A stretch of DNA of 64,000 nucleotides from Dokdonia sp. Hel_I_53. GTDB taxonomy: Bacteria > Bacteroidota > Bacteroidia > Flavobacteriales > Flavobacteriaceae. The stretch covers positions 1,288,501-1,352,500 of the forward strand of contig NZ_VISL01000001.1 in the NCBI RefSeq assembly GCF_007827465.1. Reading direction: 5' to 3'. Shown piece after piece: positions 29,474 through 40,311 of this stretch (the stretch's first letter is position 1; each line of letters begins with the position of its first letter). The notes beneath the pieces were generated by a model, which searched no databases, was not told the DNA's origin, and saw only the letters and a program-made list of their open reading frames with translations. A program made the translations under genes and the position numbers.

Positions 29474-31600
29474 TTAAGCGTTTGTTCCTTTTGATGCAGC
29501 GATTACCTCTTCTGCAATATTAGAAGGAGTCTCAGCATAGTGAGAGAATTCCATCGTAGAAGTTGCACGTCCAGAAGATAATGTACGTAATGTTGTCACA
29601 TAACCGAACATTTCTGAAAGTGGCACTGTAGCCTTCACAGTTTTTGCACCCGCACGATCTCCCATGTCAGATACTTGACCACGACGACGGTTAAGGTCAC
29701 CTACGATATCACCCATATTCTCTTCAGGAGTAATTACCTCAAGTTTCATAATAGGCTCCATGATCACAGCTTTTGCAGCTTTTGCAGCATTTTTAAAACC
29801 AAGTTTTGCAGCAAGTTCGAAAGACAATTGGTCAGAATCCACATCGTGGTAAGATCCATCTGTCAAGGTCACCTTCATAGCATCCACTTCGTATCCTGCA
29901 AGCGGCCCATTAACCATTGCCATTTTGAATCCTTTCTCTACAGATGGAACAAATTCCTTAGGAACGTTACCACCCTTGATAGTTGATTCAAACTGCAATC
30001 CTTCTGCACCTTCTTCTGCTGGCTCTAGCGTGAAAACAATATCTGCAAATTTACCACGTCCACCAGATTGCTTTTTATAAGTCTCTCTGTGTGTTGCAGA
30101 TCTAGTAATAGCTTCTTTGTACTCAACTTGAGGCTGACCTTGATTTACTTCTACCTTAAACTCACGCTTAAGTCTGTCTACAATAATATCTAAGTGAAGC
30201 TCACCCATTCCAGATATAATAGTCTGCCCTGAAGCTTCATCAGTTTTTACTTGGAACGTAGGATCTTCCTCAGCAAGCTTAGAAAGTGCCATACCTAATT
30301 TATCTACGTCTGCCTTAGTTTTAGGCTCAACCGCGATACCAATTACCGGATCTGGGAAGTCCATAGACTCAAGCACTATAGGGTGCTTTTCATCTGTCAT
30401 TGTATCTCCAGTCTTAATATCTTTAAAACCAACCGCTGCTCCAATATCTCCCGCTTCGATAAAATCGATAGCGTTTTGCTTATTAGAGTGCATCTGGTAG
30501 ATACGAGAGATACGCTCTTTTTTACCAGAACGATTGTTTAATATATAAGATCCAGCATCTAAACGCCCAGAATATGCGCGGAAGAATGCAAGACGACCTA
30601 CGAAAGGATCTGTTGCAATTTTAAATGCAAGTGCCGCAAACGGCTCTTTTACACTAGGCTTACGAATTTCTTCTTTTTCAGTATCAGGATTAATTCCTTT
30701 GATACCTTCTTTATCTGTAGGAGAAGGAAGGTAACGACATACAGCATCTAAAAGGAATTGCACTCCTTTATTTTTAAATGCAGATCCACAAATCATTGGG
30801 ATAATTGCCATATCCATTACAGCAGCACGAAGCGCAGCATGCACTTCATCTTCAGTAATAGAATCTTCATCTTCCATAAACTTCTCAAGAAGGTTCTCAT
30901 CGTAAGAAGCAACCTCTTCGATAAGCATTGCTCTATATTTACGAGCCTCTTCTTTCATGTCTTCAGGAATATCAACCACATCAAAAGTAGCTCCTTGCGT
31001 TTCATCATGCCATACAATTGCACGGTTCTTCACAAGGTCAACAATTCCTTTGAAATCACCCTCGTCACCTATGTTTAGTACAATAGGCACTGCGTTAGAT
31101 TTCAACATATCTTTAACTTGCTGACAAACTGCCAAAAAGTTAGACCCCTGACGGTCCATTTTATTTACAAAACCAATTCTTGGCACTTTGTAATTATCTG
31201 CTAGTCTCCAGTTAGTTTCTGACTGTGGCTCAACACCATCCACCGCACTAAATAAGAACACTAAACCATCCAATACACGTAGTGATCTATTCACCTCTAC
31301 AGTAAAATCAACGTGACCAGGAGTATCAATAATATTAAAGTGATAATCTTTAGTTTCTGGTAATGGTTGTGCATTTTCCATTGGAAACTTCCACGTACAC
31401 GTTGTAGCTGCAGAAGTAATAGTAATACCTCTCTCCTGCTCTTGCTCCATCCAGTCCATCGTTGCAGCACCATCGTGCACCTCACCGATTTTATGACTTA
31501 CCCCTGTATAATAAAGGATACGCTCTGTAGTCGTAGTTTTTCCAGCATCAATATGCGCTGCAATACCTATGTTTCTAGTAAATTTTAAATCTCTTGCCAT
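29474..31600 (-). CDS. fusA: Elongation factor G
   Basis: 708 residues (E. coli 704), the translocation GTPase. G1 AHIDAGKT at 15-22, switch II DTPGH at 92-96, NKMD at 146-149. Domains II-V follow in order, with the conserved [11 protein letters not shown] segment and the C-terminal [16 protein letters not shown]. Starts 3 bp after rpsG ends. The complete canonical G motifs mean this is EF-G rather than a tetracycline-resistance relative. Confidence 0.98.
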   Translation of the reverse strand: MARDLKFTRNIGIAAHIDAGKTTTTERILYYTGVSHKIGEVHDGAATMDWMEQEQERGITITSAATTCTWKFPMENAQPLPETKDYHFNIIDTPGHVDFTVEVNRSLRVLDGLVFLFSAVDGVEPQSETNWRLADNYKVPRIGFVNKMDRQGSNFLAVCQQVKDMLKSNAVPIVLNIGDEGDFKGIVDLVKNRAIVWHDETQGATFDVVDIPEDMKEEARKYRAMLIEEVASYDENLLEKFMEDEDSITEDEVHAALRAAVMDMAIIPMICGSAFKNKGVQFLLDAVCRYLPSPTDKEGIKGINPDTEKEEIRKPSVKEPFAALAFKIATDPFVGRLAFFRAYSGRLDAGSYILNNRSGKKERISRIYQMHSNKQNAIDFIEAGDIGAAVGFKDIKTGDTMTDEKHPIVLESMDFPDPVIGIAVEPKTKADVDKLGMALSKLAEEDPTFQVKTDEASGQTIISGMGELHLDIIVDRLKREFKVEVNQGQPQVEYKEAITRSATHRETYKKQSGGRGKFADIVFTLEPAEEGAEGLQFESTIKGGNVPKEFVPSVEKGFKMAMVNGPLAGYEVDAMKVTLTDGSYHDVDSDQLSFELAAKLGFKNAAKAAKAVIMEPIMKLEVITPEENMGDIVGDLNRRRGQVSDMGDRAGAKTVKATVPLSEMFGYVTTLRTLSSGRATSTMEFSHYAETPSNIAEEVIAASKGTNA

Positions 31601-31603
31601 TTC

Positions 31604-32080
31604 TTAGAATCTAAAGTGTGAGAATGCTTTATTTGCTTCTGCCATCTTATGCGTATCTACACGCTTCTTTACAGCAGCACCTTCTTCTTTTGCAGCAGCA
31701 AGAACTTCCGCAGCAAGTTTAGCCGCCATTGATTTTTCATTTCTCTTACGAGAATAACTAATCAACCACTTCATTGCCGTTGAGATCTTACGATCTGGAC
31801 GGATTTGCATTGGTATTTGAAAAGTTGCACCTCCAACACGACGACTACGTACTTCTACGTGAGGCATCACATTAGATAAAGCATCTTTCCAAAGCTCAAG
31901 AGCTGTTTTTTCTTCGTTTGTGTTTTTTTCTTCTACGATGTCAATTGCATCATAAAATACTTTAAAGGCAACCGATTTCTTTCCATCCCACATCATCATA
32001 TTAACGAATCTAGTTACTAACTGATCGTTAAATTTTGGATCTGGAAGAATTGGTCTCTTCTTGGCCTGTCTTTTTCTCAT
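31604..32080 (-). CDS. rpsG: 30S ribosomal protein S7 (uS7)
   Basis: 158 residues (E. coli 156-179 depending on strain). [19 protein letters not shown] start, signature region [17 protein letters not shown] and [18 protein letters not shown]. Primary binder of the 3' domain of 16S rRNA. 25 bp after rpsL. Confidence 0.98.
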   Translation of the reverse strand: MRKRQAKKRPILPDPKFNDQLVTRFVNMMMWDGKKSVAFKVFYDAIDIVEEKNTNEEKTALELWKDALSNVMPHVEVRSRRVGGATFQIPMQIRPDRKISTAMKWLISYSRKRNEKSMAAKLAAEVLAAAKEEGAAVKKRVDTHKMAEANKAFSHFRF

Positions 32081-32105
32081 TACTTCTTCTTAAAGTGTTG
32101 TTGAT

Positions 32106-32480
32106 TTACTTCTTAGGGCGTTTTGCTCCGTACTTAGATCTTGCTTGCGTTCTTCCTGCAACACCTGCGGTGTCTAAAGCTCCACGTACAATGTGATATC
32201 TAACCCCTGGCAAATCTTTTACCCTTCCACCTCTTACCAATACTATCGAGTGCTCTTGTAAGTTGTGACCTTCTCCCCCGATGTATGCATTCACCTCTTT
32301 ACCATTTGTTAAACGAACACGCGCAACTTTACGCATAGCCGAGTTTGGTTTTTTAGGTGTAGTCGTGTAAACACGAGTACATACGCCGCGGCGTTGTGGG
32401 CACGATTCAAGGGCAGCAGATTTACTCTTCTTGGTAATCTTGGTTCTTCCTTTACGTACTAATTGTGAAATTGTTGGCAT
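32106..32480 (-). CDS. rpsL: 30S ribosomal protein S12 (uS12)
   Basis: 124 residues, as in E. coli. First gene of the ribosomal run. [12 protein letters not shown] start, [17 protein letters not shown] at 42-58 and [16 protein letters not shown]. The decoding-centre Lys residues at 43/44 and in RVKDLPG are wild-type, so no ribosomal streptomycin-resistance substitution is apparent. A near-consensus promoter lies about 55 bp upstream. Confidence 0.98.
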   Translation of the reverse strand: MPTISQLVRKGRTKITKKSKSAALESCPQRRGVCTRVYTTTPKKPNSAMRKVARVRLTNGKEVNAYIGGEGHNLQEHSIVLVRGGRVKDLPGVRYHIVRGALDTAGVAGRTQARSKYGAKRPKK

Positions 32481-32533
32481 AATTTCTTTCTACCTAATTG
32501 TTAATTTTCTTATTCTCCCCTTTTTAGGGTTTG

Positions 32534-32564
32534 CAAAAGTATGCATTTTTTATTGACTTTCAAA
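32534..32564 (-). promoter_or_regulatory. Promoter of the rpsL-led ribosomal operon
   Basis: Minus-strand TTTG (32561-32564), 19-bp spacer, TACTTTTG (32534-32541). Both elements match the Bacteroidota housekeeping promoter (TTTG, about 19 bp, TAnnTTTG) exactly. Transcription would begin roughly 45-50 bp before the rpsL ATG. Confidence 0.8.
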
Positions 32565-32663
32565 CCCTTGCTAATTATAATTTTAAAAAACTTCTGATTA
32601 ATGTAAATTCACATACTTTAGCAATGCAAAAATCCGTTGAGACAAAACACTAAAAAAACTTAA

Positions 32664-34355
32664 TTGAAATTTTACATCCTTCTATTTATTTTAGTTGTTT
32701 CGACAAAAACAATTCTCTCTCAGGAAGCGGATCATATTCTTACCTTGACACTTCAAGGCAACACTTTACAAGAAACAGCTCAAATTAAAGAAATAGCAGC
32801 GCTAAGGAAAAGTTACAACTCTTTTATTAATTTAAAAGAGGGATTTGAATCTATCGGAAAAGACCTCAATACCATAGGATATGTAGATCACACTAAAAAA
32901 CTAGCTCAAAAAAATGACTCCTTATATATAGCAACTATTTCCCTAGGTATACTATATGACAAAATCACCCTTCAAGTTCCTCAAGATCTACAACTACGTA
33001 AGATACTATCCAAAAGCATCTTAAATATTAAGAATGACAGTGTGTTAGTTGAGACCGCTTTCGCGAAAGCGCACCTTAAAAACCTATCTATCATCGCTGC
33101 AAATTCTGGAATACCTTTTTCTGAATTTAAGATTATCAACATTCAGAAAAACAAAGCCAACAAATTAGCTGGAAAACTACTCTTTACACCCCAACAAAAG
33201 AGAACTGTCAACAAACTTATTATAAATGACTACAACAGTATTAGGAATAGCTTTTTAAAACACAAAGCTGGATTTCGAAAAAATGAAGTATTCAGCAGAG
33301 ATCAACTCATTGCCCAAAGTAACCTTCTAGCCTCCCTACCTTTTGTTACAGAAAATAAAAAACCTGAGGTATTATTTACCACAGACAGCACCAACGTATT
33401 TTTTTATATATCAAAAAAAAACGCCAACTCTTTTGACGGGTTATTGAGTTTCAACAATGGAGAGAATAATCGACTAAAGCTTAATGGGTATCTAGATCTT
33501 TCTTTAGTAAATAATTTTAACTACGGAGAATCTATTTTCGTACAATACCGAGCAGACGGAAACGATCAATCCCAATTAAGCGCTACTATTAATTTGCCTT
33601 ATATTTTTAACGCCCCTATTGGATTTGAAACAGGATTAAACATCTTTAGAAAAGATAGCACATTTTCAAACACAAGCACAGTCCTTACAATTCTTTATGA
33701 AAATTTAAGGAACTCAACTTTTAGCGCCTCAACAAAATACACAGAATCCGACAACCTTATTTCTGAAGACAACAATGATACCATAGCAAATTTCACAAAG
33801 AATTCGTTTTCTCTAGGATACAATTTTAAAAATATACAAACGAGCAATTTGTTCCCTGTGAAGAGTTATGTTGAGATTAAAACGGGATACGGAAAGAGAA
33901 AATCGCAAAAAAAATCAATTTCGCAGTATCATATTGAATTAATAGCTAGTCATATTTTTAATTTAAATGACAGGAATCACCTGTTCTTAGAAAATCAAAC
34001 TAGCTACCTCAGATCATCAAATTACCTGATAAACGAACTCTATACTTTAGGAGGAATAAATAGCATTAGAGGGTTTAGACAGAATAGCATTTTTGCCAAT
34101 TGGTATACTACTTTTAAATCAGAATATAGACTCCTATTAAACAGCAATCTATTCATAAACACAATATTAGATGTTAACTATTTTGAAAACAAGACATCAA
34201 ACACGAACAGCATCTTAACAGCAATAGGATTTGGGAGCGGCATAAACACAAAAGCAGGATTACTCAAAATAAGCTTTGCAAATGGAAAATTTGGGAAAGA
34301 TAAATTCCAGTTTACAAACACAACAATAGCTATAACGATAAAAACTGCGTTTTAA
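32664..34355 (+). CDS. Omp85/BamA-family outer-membrane protein
   Basis: 563 residues from TTG 32664; no in-frame ATG lies at a suitable place and the TTG directly gives a signal peptide ending near LSQ at residue 20. The N-terminal ~230 residues have a POTRA-like mix of short helices and strands; the C-terminal part is a barrel with the family's conserved loop motif (SIRGFRQ, equivalent to VRGF) and a terminal Phe. Too short for BamA (about 800-900), so it is a reduced Omp85 relative such as a surface-antigen/TamA-like protein. A palindrome copy encodes TAFAKA in the POTRA-like part. Divergent from rpsL. Confidence 0.8.
   Translation: MKFYILLFILVVSTKTILSQEADHILTLTLQGNTLQETAQIKEIAALRKSYNSFINLKEGFESIGKDLNTIGYVDHTKKLAQKNDSLYIATISLGILYDKITLQVPQDLQLRKILSKSILNIKNDSVLVETAFAKAHLKNLSIIAANSGIPFSEFKIINIQKNKANKLAGKLLFTPQQKRTVNKLIINDYNSIRNSFLKHKAGFRKNEVFSRDQLIAQSNLLASLPFVTENKKPEVLFTTDSTNVFFYISKKNANSFDGLLSFNNGENNRLKLNGYLDLSLVNNFNYGESIFVQYRADGNDQSQLSATINLPYIFNAPIGFETGLNIFRKDSTFSNTSTVLTILYENLRNSTFSASTKYTESDNLISEDNNDTIANFTKNSFSLGYNFKNIQTSNLFPVKSYVEIKTGYGKRKSQKKSISQYHIELIASHIFNLNDRNHLFLENQTSYLRSSNYLINELYTLGGINSIRGFRQNSIFANWYTTFKSEYRLLLNSNLFINTILDVNYFENKTSNTNSILTAIGFGSGINTKAGLLKISFANGKFGKDKFQFTNTTIAITIKTAF
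33056..33071. repeat. Dispersed palindrome CGCTTTCGCGAAAGCG, exact copy, in the Omp85-like gene
   Basis: In frame it encodes Ala-Phe-Ala-Lys-Ala within the POTRA-like region. Confidence 0.95.
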
Positions 34356-34416
34356 TTATTACAGATCGAAAAGGTTAAAGAGATGTGAAAAAAAAATCAA
34401 TTTTAGCAAGTAATAG

Positions 34417-34445
34417 TTGTGTATTTAACTTTTTATGTAGATTTT
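34417..34445 (+). promoter_or_regulatory. Putative promoter of the susC-susD locus
   Basis: TTG at 34417-34419, 18-bp spacer, TAGATTTT at 34438-34445 (one mismatch to TAnnTTTG), 31 bp before the SusC ATG. Confidence 0.4.
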
Positions 34446-34476
34446 TGGCATTGGCTAATTCAAATAATTTATAAAA

Positions 34477-37400
34477 ATGAAAACAAAGTTTAATGGAATT
34501 TTAACGCTTTTATTAGCGTTTGTAGTGCAAATATCCTTTGCACAAACAACGGTTTCTGGAACTGTATCTGAAGAAAATGGTCCTTTGCCTGGTGCAAATG
34601 TCATTATCAAAGGAACAACCACAGGAACACAAACAGATTTTGATGGTAACTACTCAATAAACGCAAATCCTACGGATGTGCTTATTTTTAGTTTTGTTGG
34701 GTTTACTACTCAAGAAGTTGCCGTAGGTGGACAAAATACAATCAATGTTTCTCTAGCTGCTGACAATACGCTGGAAGAAGTTATTGTAACTGCTCAGGGT
34801 ATAAAAAGAGAGAAAAAAGCGTTAGGATATGCTGTTGCCACATTAGATTCTGAATCGATAGAGGCTAAACCAGATGCTGATGTAGTACGTCAATTAAATG
34901 GTAAGATTTCTGGTGTACAAATTACTAGTACATCTGGAGCTGCTGGATCAGGAACTAACTTCATTATTAGAAGTAAGAGTTCTATTAACGGTAATAACCA
35001 ACCATTATTCGTAGTGGATGGCGTTCCTTTTGATGCTGGTACTAATTCTAACGGAGCCGGATTTGGTGATGGAGGAACAACTACTTCTAGTAGATTCCTC
35101 GATTTAGATCCTAATAATATAGAATCTCTTAGTGTCCTTAAAGGATTAAGTGCTTCTGTTTTATACGGTCAAAGAGGTCGTAATGGTGTGGTCTTAATCA
35201 CGACAAAAACCGGATCATCTGGAGACCCTGATGATGCTGACAAGAAATTTGAAGTTACTTTTTCTCAAACGTCATATGCAACTCAAATATCTAACCTTCC
35301 TGATTACCAAAATGAATACGGTCAAGGTGCTGACAACATTTTTAACCCTGCTTTTGTTGGGAACTGGGGAGCGAGTTATGATAGTTTAGACCAAGTGGCT
35401 CACCCATACAATGCGGAAGTCAACGGTAACTTTGCATTCCCAGATGTATTCCCACAATTTCAAGGACGCTTTATTGATTACAAACCAGCAAATGCTGCTG
35501 GAGACTTTTTCAAAACGGCTTATGGTTCTTCTACAAGTGTAAGTGCCTCTAAGTCTTCTGGAAAAGCCTCTTACAACACAAGTTTTGGTTATACTGATGA
35601 AGATGGTTACGTACCTGGTAATAATTTGAAAAGATATAATTTTGCCTTGGGAGGTAGAGCTCAATTGACTAACAAATTAACATTTGACGGTTCTATACTT
35701 ATTTCTAATAATCGTGTGCAAACACCACCTATTGGAGCCAATAATGCCGCTGGAGCAATATCTATTTTTGAAAGAACCTTATTTGTTCCTAGACAGATTG
35801 ACCTTGCTAGTTTACCATTTCAACACCCAGTTACAGGTGAAAACGTATACTACAGAACAGATCAAAACAATCCATACTGGCTAGTGAATAATGCTAGAGA
35901 TTATAACAGAACTGATCGTGCTTTTATTTCTTCAGGTCTTTCATATGAACTAACAGATAAAATTAATTTCAATTATCGTTTAGGATTAGATACTTATAAT
36001 GAGTATCAAGAAAGAAGAGTGAACAAAGGAGCTGTAGGAGATGCTACCTATTCACAGGGTTATTTACGTCAGATACAATCACGCAATCGTATTTTTAACC
36101 AAAACTTCAGCGTTGCTTTTACAGATATTGATTTTAGTGAATCAATAGGTTTTCAAGCACAAATAGGAGCTGAACTTAGAAACGACCAAAACAATACATT
36201 TGGTTCTTCAAGTACTGATCAAATTGTTTTTGATGTGTTTACTACACGAAATTTTGCAACTCAAAACAATAATGATCCTTTCGTTGGAAATCTTGATTTT
36301 CAAGCTGAGGAAAATATTCTTGGAGCCTATGCAAACTTAAGCTTTGATTTCAAGAACCAATTATTCTTAAACTTAACTGGTAGGAATGACTGGGGATCTA
36401 CATTAGAGAAAGAAAACCGTTCTATATTCTATCCGGGAGCATCTTTAAGTTGGATTCCAACAACTACGTTCTCAGGATTAAGAGAAGGTCCATTAGATTT
36501 TCTTAAATTAAGAGCTAGTTTCGGTTCTTCTGCACGTTTTCCAGGACCATTTAACACAAGGGCAATTTTACTTGCAACCGCACAAGCCTTTAATGCTCCA
36601 AATGGAAATATAAGTACTAATAGTCTTTCAAATGTAAGACCTAATCCAGAACTTGATGCAGAGCTACAAAGAGAATATGAAGTTGGTCTTGAAAGTAACT
36701 TATTTAACAATCGTTTAAATTTAGAAGTTACTTTATATACTAGAGAAGCAGAAGATCAAATTTTAAATCAAAGTCTTGCGCCATCAACAGGATTTACAAG
36801 TACTTTAATTAATGCTGGTACGCTGAATACAGATGGTATTGAAATCGGTTTAAATTTCATTCCTTTGAGATCTAAAAATGGTAATTTCGAGTATTCTGTG
36901 AGTAACATCTTTGATGCTTATGAAACTACAGTAACTGATTTACCAGTAGAAAACATTGTATTTGCTGGATTTACAACTCTTGGAAACTTTGCAATTAACG
37001 ACCAACCTCTTGGTGTGATTCAAGGCTCAGCAGCTGCTAGAGACGATGAAGGTAATTTATTAATTAACCCTACAAGTGGAGCAATATTTGACACGGTAGA
37101 TGACTTTAATGAAGATATCGAGATTATTGGAGATCCAAATCCAGATTTCAGACTTACAAGTATTCACTCTTTCCAGTATAAAAACTTTAGTTTAAGTGGA
37201 CAATTTGAGTATGTACACGGTGGTGACATCTATTCACAAACCACTACTCAACTTTTAAGAAGAGGGGTGACTACAGCTAACTCAGGTGGTAGAGAAAATA
37301 CTTATATCATCCCAGGTGTTTTAGCTGATCCTGCTACTGGAGATCCATTATTAGATGCAAATGGCAATAAAATCGCTAATAATATTCAGGTTGGAGCGAA

Positions 37401-37707
37401 TGACCTTTACTTCCTGAACTTAGTAGATCCTGCTGGTCAAGGAATTTACGACGGTACACACTTCAGAATAAGAGAAGTTTCTCTTGGATATTCTGTGCCT
37501 AAAGTATTTTTAGATAAAACTCCATTAGGTAGTTTATCATTAACGGCTTCTGGACAGAATTTATTTGTTAAAGCTTTTAATTTTCCAGATGCAATTAATT
37601 TTGATCCAGAGCAGTTAAGTACTGGTGTTGGTAACGGACAAGGTCTTGATTTCCAAACTGGTCCAACTACAAGAAGATTTGCATTAGCACTTAAAGCTAC
37701 ATTTTAA
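34477..37707 (+). CDS. SusC/RagA-family TonB-dependent outer-membrane transporter
   Basis: 1076 residues. Signal peptide to about residue 22 (SFAQ), a carboxypeptidase-D-like regulatory domain at ~25-100 (TVSGTVSEENGPLPGANVIIKGT), TonB-box-like segment LEEVIVTAQG, plug domain (DVVRQLNGKISGVQI, PLFVVDGVPFD) and a 22-strand-type barrel ending in Phe. It takes up large ligands through the outer membrane with energy from TonB/ExbBD. Paired with the SusD-like gene 12 bp downstream. Its ligand cannot be read from the sequence, and no degradative enzyme accompanies it. Confidence 0.96.
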   Translation: MKTKFNGILTLLLAFVVQISFAQTTVSGTVSEENGPLPGANVIIKGTTTGTQTDFDGNYSINANPTDVLIFSFVGFTTQEVAVGGQNTINVSLAADNTLEEVIVTAQGIKREKKALGYAVATLDSESIEAKPDADVVRQLNGKISGVQITSTSGAAGSGTNFIIRSKSSINGNNQPLFVVDGVPFDAGTNSNGAGFGDGGTTTSSRFLDLDPNNIESLSVLKGLSASVLYGQRGRNGVVLITTKTGSSGDPDDADKKFEVTFSQTSYATQISNLPDYQNEYGQGADNIFNPAFVGNWGASYDSLDQVAHPYNAEVNGNFAFPDVFPQFQGRFIDYKPANAAGDFFKTAYGSSTSVSASKSSGKASYNTSFGYTDEDGYVPGNNLKRYNFALGGRAQLTNKLTFDGSILISNNRVQTPPIGANNAAGAISIFERTLFVPRQIDLASLPFQHPVTGENVYYRTDQNNPYWLVNNARDYNRTDRAFISSGLSYELTDKINFNYRLGLDTYNEYQERRVNKGAVGDATYSQGYLRQIQSRNRIFNQNFSVAFTDIDFSESIGFQAQIGAELRNDQNNTFGSSSTDQIVFDVFTTRNFATQNNNDPFVGNLDFQAEENILGAYANLSFDFKNQLFLNLTGRNDWGSTLEKENRSIFYPGASLSWIPTTTFSGLREGPLDFLKLRASFGSSARFPGPFNTRAILLATAQAFNAPNGNISTNSLSNVRPNPELDAELQREYEVGLESNLFNNRLNLEVTLYTREAEDQILNQSLAPSTGFTSTLINAGTLNTDGIEIGLNFIPLRSKNGNFEYSVSNIFDAYETTVTDLPVENIVFAGFTTLGNFAINDQPLGVIQGSAAARDDEGNLLINPTSGAIFDTVDDFNEDIEIIGDPNPDFRLTSIHSFQYKNFSLSGQFEYVHGGDIYSQTTTQLLRRGVTTANSGGRENTYIIPGVLADPATGDPLLDANGNKIANNIQVGANDLYFLNLVDPAGQGIYDGTHFRIREVSLGYSVPKVFLDKTPLGSLSLTASGQNLFVKAFNFPDAINFDPEQLSTGVGNGQGLDFQTGPTTRRFALALKATF

Positions 37708-37719
37708 AAAATTATAAAA

Positions 37720-39342
37720 ATGAAATATATAAAGTATAAATTATCGGCATATATTGCCTGTTTAGCTCTCATATTTGCATCTTGTGAATCAACAGAGCTA
37801 GATTTGACAACAGATCCTAATAACTTGAGTGTTGAACAATCAGATCCAAATTTCTTACTTAATGGAGTATTGTTAAACTTCACGAGCGTTTGGAATGGAT
37901 TTAACGGTCCCTCAAGAGATTTGACGAGAATGGAAAATCTATTCTCGACGTACGGAAGTATTGTAAATACTTTGACACTTGATGGAGCAACAGGAGAGTA
38001 TGCAACTAGCTACAGAACTTTTGGTAACATTCAACTCTTAGAAGACTTAAATAATGATGGAGCTGACATTCCTGTTCACGTGGGGATAGCTAAGACTATT
38101 CAAGCTTACAATTTGTTTCTATTAGTTGATTATTTAGGAGACGTTCCTTTTTCAGAAGCTAATAATGCAGCAATAGAACAACCTGTAGCTGATCCAGGAG
38201 CAGAAGTTTATCAGGCAGCCTTAGATATACTTGATGAAGCAATTGTTTTATTAAATACATCTACAATTAATCTTCCTACTTCTGATTTTTATTACGATGC
38301 AAACACTAATAATTGGATTAGTCTTGCAAATACATTAAAAATTAGAGCGTATACTAACCTTGCACTCTCAAGTCCAGCAGAGTCTGCATCTGCTATTAAT
38401 AGTATCCTATCTCAAGGTAATATTATTGATATGGTTGATGAGGATTTTAACTTTAGCTATACTCAAACTGGTCCTCCAGTAGAGAGTCGTCATCCTTTTT
38501 TCACAGGTAATTATTTACCTGGAGGAGCAAGCACTTATATGAGTAACTATTACATGTTCTTATTAAAAGATGCAAAAGCTGTAGAAGATCCAAGGCTTAC
38601 ATATTATGTCTATAGACAGACTGGAAGAGCTCCAGAAGGTCAAGAAATTCCATGTGAGGGTAATGCTGTTTATGATTATTGTTATATCGGAGATGGATAT
38701 TGGGGTAGAGATCACGCAGATAATGAAGGTCTTCCTGCTGATAATATTTTAAGAACAACTTATGGCATCTACCCAGGAGGTGGAGCATATGATGACGAGC
38801 AATTCGTATCTACTGTAAATAGCAGTAATGCAGGTGGTGCTGGTATACAACCAATCTTTAACTCATCATTTACTCATTTCCTTCTTGCTGAGGGAGCTTT
38901 AAAGTATGGGGTTAATGGTGATCCATTAAATTACTTAAATATTGCAATTACTCAAAGTTTTGATAAAGTAAGTGGTTTCTTAGGATCTCCTGAAATTGAT
39001 GCAGCAGCTGTAAATGCATACTTAGACGCAGTTAACTTAGAATATGCTAATGCTGCAGGAGATGAGGATCAACAATTATTTATCATTGAGCGCGAGTTTT
39101 TACTAGCAATGTTCGGAAATGGTGTTGAAGCATACAATATGTACAGAAGAACAGGTATGCCTATAGATCCATCTAACCCTGGTAGTCTTTCAAGCATTCA
39201 ATCACCAGTTTTTCCTGCAGGACCTTTCCCAAGAGTCTTTGTATACGGACAAAACGTGGTAAACAACAATCAAAATATAACACAAAATGAAACTACAGAA
39301 AGAGTATTTTGGGATACAAACCCTGTTGGTTTCATTGATTAA
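37720..39342 (+). CDS. SusD/RagB-family surface lipoprotein
   Basis: 540 residues with a lipoprotein signal (FASC, Cys at 22) and the SusD architecture: N-terminal helices with a TPR-like arrangement (LLEDLNNDGADIPVHVGIAKTIQAYN), the LVDYLGDVPFSEA motif, and the C-terminal segment with a WxTN-like ending (FWDTNPVGF). It forms the hinged lid on the SusC transporter and binds the ligand outside the cell. Its C-terminal part resembles the SusD-like-2 subgroup common in marine Flavobacteriia (inference). Confidence 0.94.
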   Translation: MKYIKYKLSAYIACLALIFASCESTELDLTTDPNNLSVEQSDPNFLLNGVLLNFTSVWNGFNGPSRDLTRMENLFSTYGSIVNTLTLDGATGEYATSYRTFGNIQLLEDLNNDGADIPVHVGIAKTIQAYNLFLLVDYLGDVPFSEANNAAIEQPVADPGAEVYQAALDILDEAIVLLNTSTINLPTSDFYYDANTNNWISLANTLKIRAYTNLALSSPAESASAINSILSQGNIIDMVDEDFNFSYTQTGPPVESRHPFFTGNYLPGGASTYMSNYYMFLLKDAKAVEDPRLTYYVYRQTGRAPEGQEIPCEGNAVYDYCYIGDGYWGRDHADNEGLPADNILRTTYGIYPGGGAYDDEQFVSTVNSSNAGGAGIQPIFNSSFTHFLLAEGALKYGVNGDPLNYLNIAITQSFDKVSGFLGSPEIDAAAVNAYLDAVNLEYANAAGDEDQQLFIIEREFLLAMFGNGVEAYNMYRRTGMPIDPSNPGSLSSIQSPVFPAGPFPRVFVYGQNVVNNNQNITQNETTERVFWDTNPVGFID

Positions 39343-39353
39343 TATTTAAAAAG

Positions 39354-40295
39354 ATGAAAAATAAATTTAGAATATTTTTATTTGCCTTAGTAGGAGCTCT
39401 TTCGATCACCTTTATTTCTTGTGATGATGATGAAACAGGAGTTGCTGCCGGTGTAGATACTATACCAGAATTCAGAAATGGTGTTTTTGTACGTTTTGCC
39501 GATGGTGAAACTGCACCTGCAACTGTAAGTTATTCTGAGCCTGATACTGCTGGCTTTACAGCAACTATTGAGGATTTCAATGGCAATGCAGTATCTTATT
39601 CTCTTGACGTGAATGCAACTATTGCAGGAAACACTCAGATAGCAGAAGATGTGTTTGTTGTTACTTCATTTCCTTCAGAATTGAGAATTGATTTACCTAC
39701 GATAGCATCGGCTTTAGGATTAACTTTAGATCAAATAAGTTTCGGTGATAGCTTTAGTTTTGTGGCTACTGCGACAGATGCAGATGGTAATGAGTCTGTA
39801 GGGATTCTACCTTCATTTGATGATGAGACGGGTATAATTGGAATTGGTAACACAAATGATCCATTACTAAATTCGGCTTTCTACAATAGCGCAATGAACT
39901 TTGCTTTTACATTAGCTTGTCCTGCATTCACTGTAGAAGATGTAGTGGGAACTTATAATGTGACCGCTCAGGCATTTTTTCCTGATAGTGGAGCTGATCT
40001 AATTAGAGAAGTTGTGGCTGGACCTGGAGATAATCAAGTAACAATTGTAGGAGGAGAATACCTTGCGTTGGGGTCTGATGACTTAATCATCACTTTCGAT
40101 CCATCATCTGGATCTGTTACTGCAGTTAACGATGACGGAGTTTCTCTTCCAGCTAGTGCAGGATTTGGAGTCAATACATATCTTCTAGAAAATGGTCTTG
40201 TTTTACCATGTGCCGGTACTGGAGTCATTGATTTAAGATTAAACTTCACACCTTTAAATGGAAATCCTCACGACTTTATCCTTGTGAAACAATAA
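39354..40295 (+). CDS. Surface lipoprotein of the SusC/D locus, function unknown
   Basis: 313 residues. Lipoprotein signal with FISC and the modified Cys at 23, immediately followed by DDDE, which fits the acidic surface-export signal of Bacteroidota lipoproteins. The rest is beta-rich with many Asp/Gly/Thr and no Lys-rich segments, like ligand-binding SusE/F-type or Ig-like proteins. 11 bp after the SusD gene and 16 bp before the next lipoprotein gene, so one operon. No family recognised with certainty. Confidence 0.8.
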   Translation: MKNKFRIFLFALVGALSITFISCDDDETGVAAGVDTIPEFRNGVFVRFADGETAPATVSYSEPDTAGFTATIEDFNGNAVSYSLDVNATIAGNTQIAEDVFVVTSFPSELRIDLPTIASALGLTLDQISFGDSFSFVATATDADGNESVGILPSFDDETGIIGIGNTNDPLLNSAFYNSAMNFAFTLACPAFTVEDVVGTYNVTAQAFFPDSGADLIREVVAGPGDNQVTIVGGEYLALGSDDLIITFDPSSGSVTAVNDDGVSLPASAGFGVNTYLLENGLVLPCAGTGVIDLRLNFTPLNGNPHDFILVKQ

Positions 40296-40311
40296 TTTAA
40301 AACTTTTAGAA

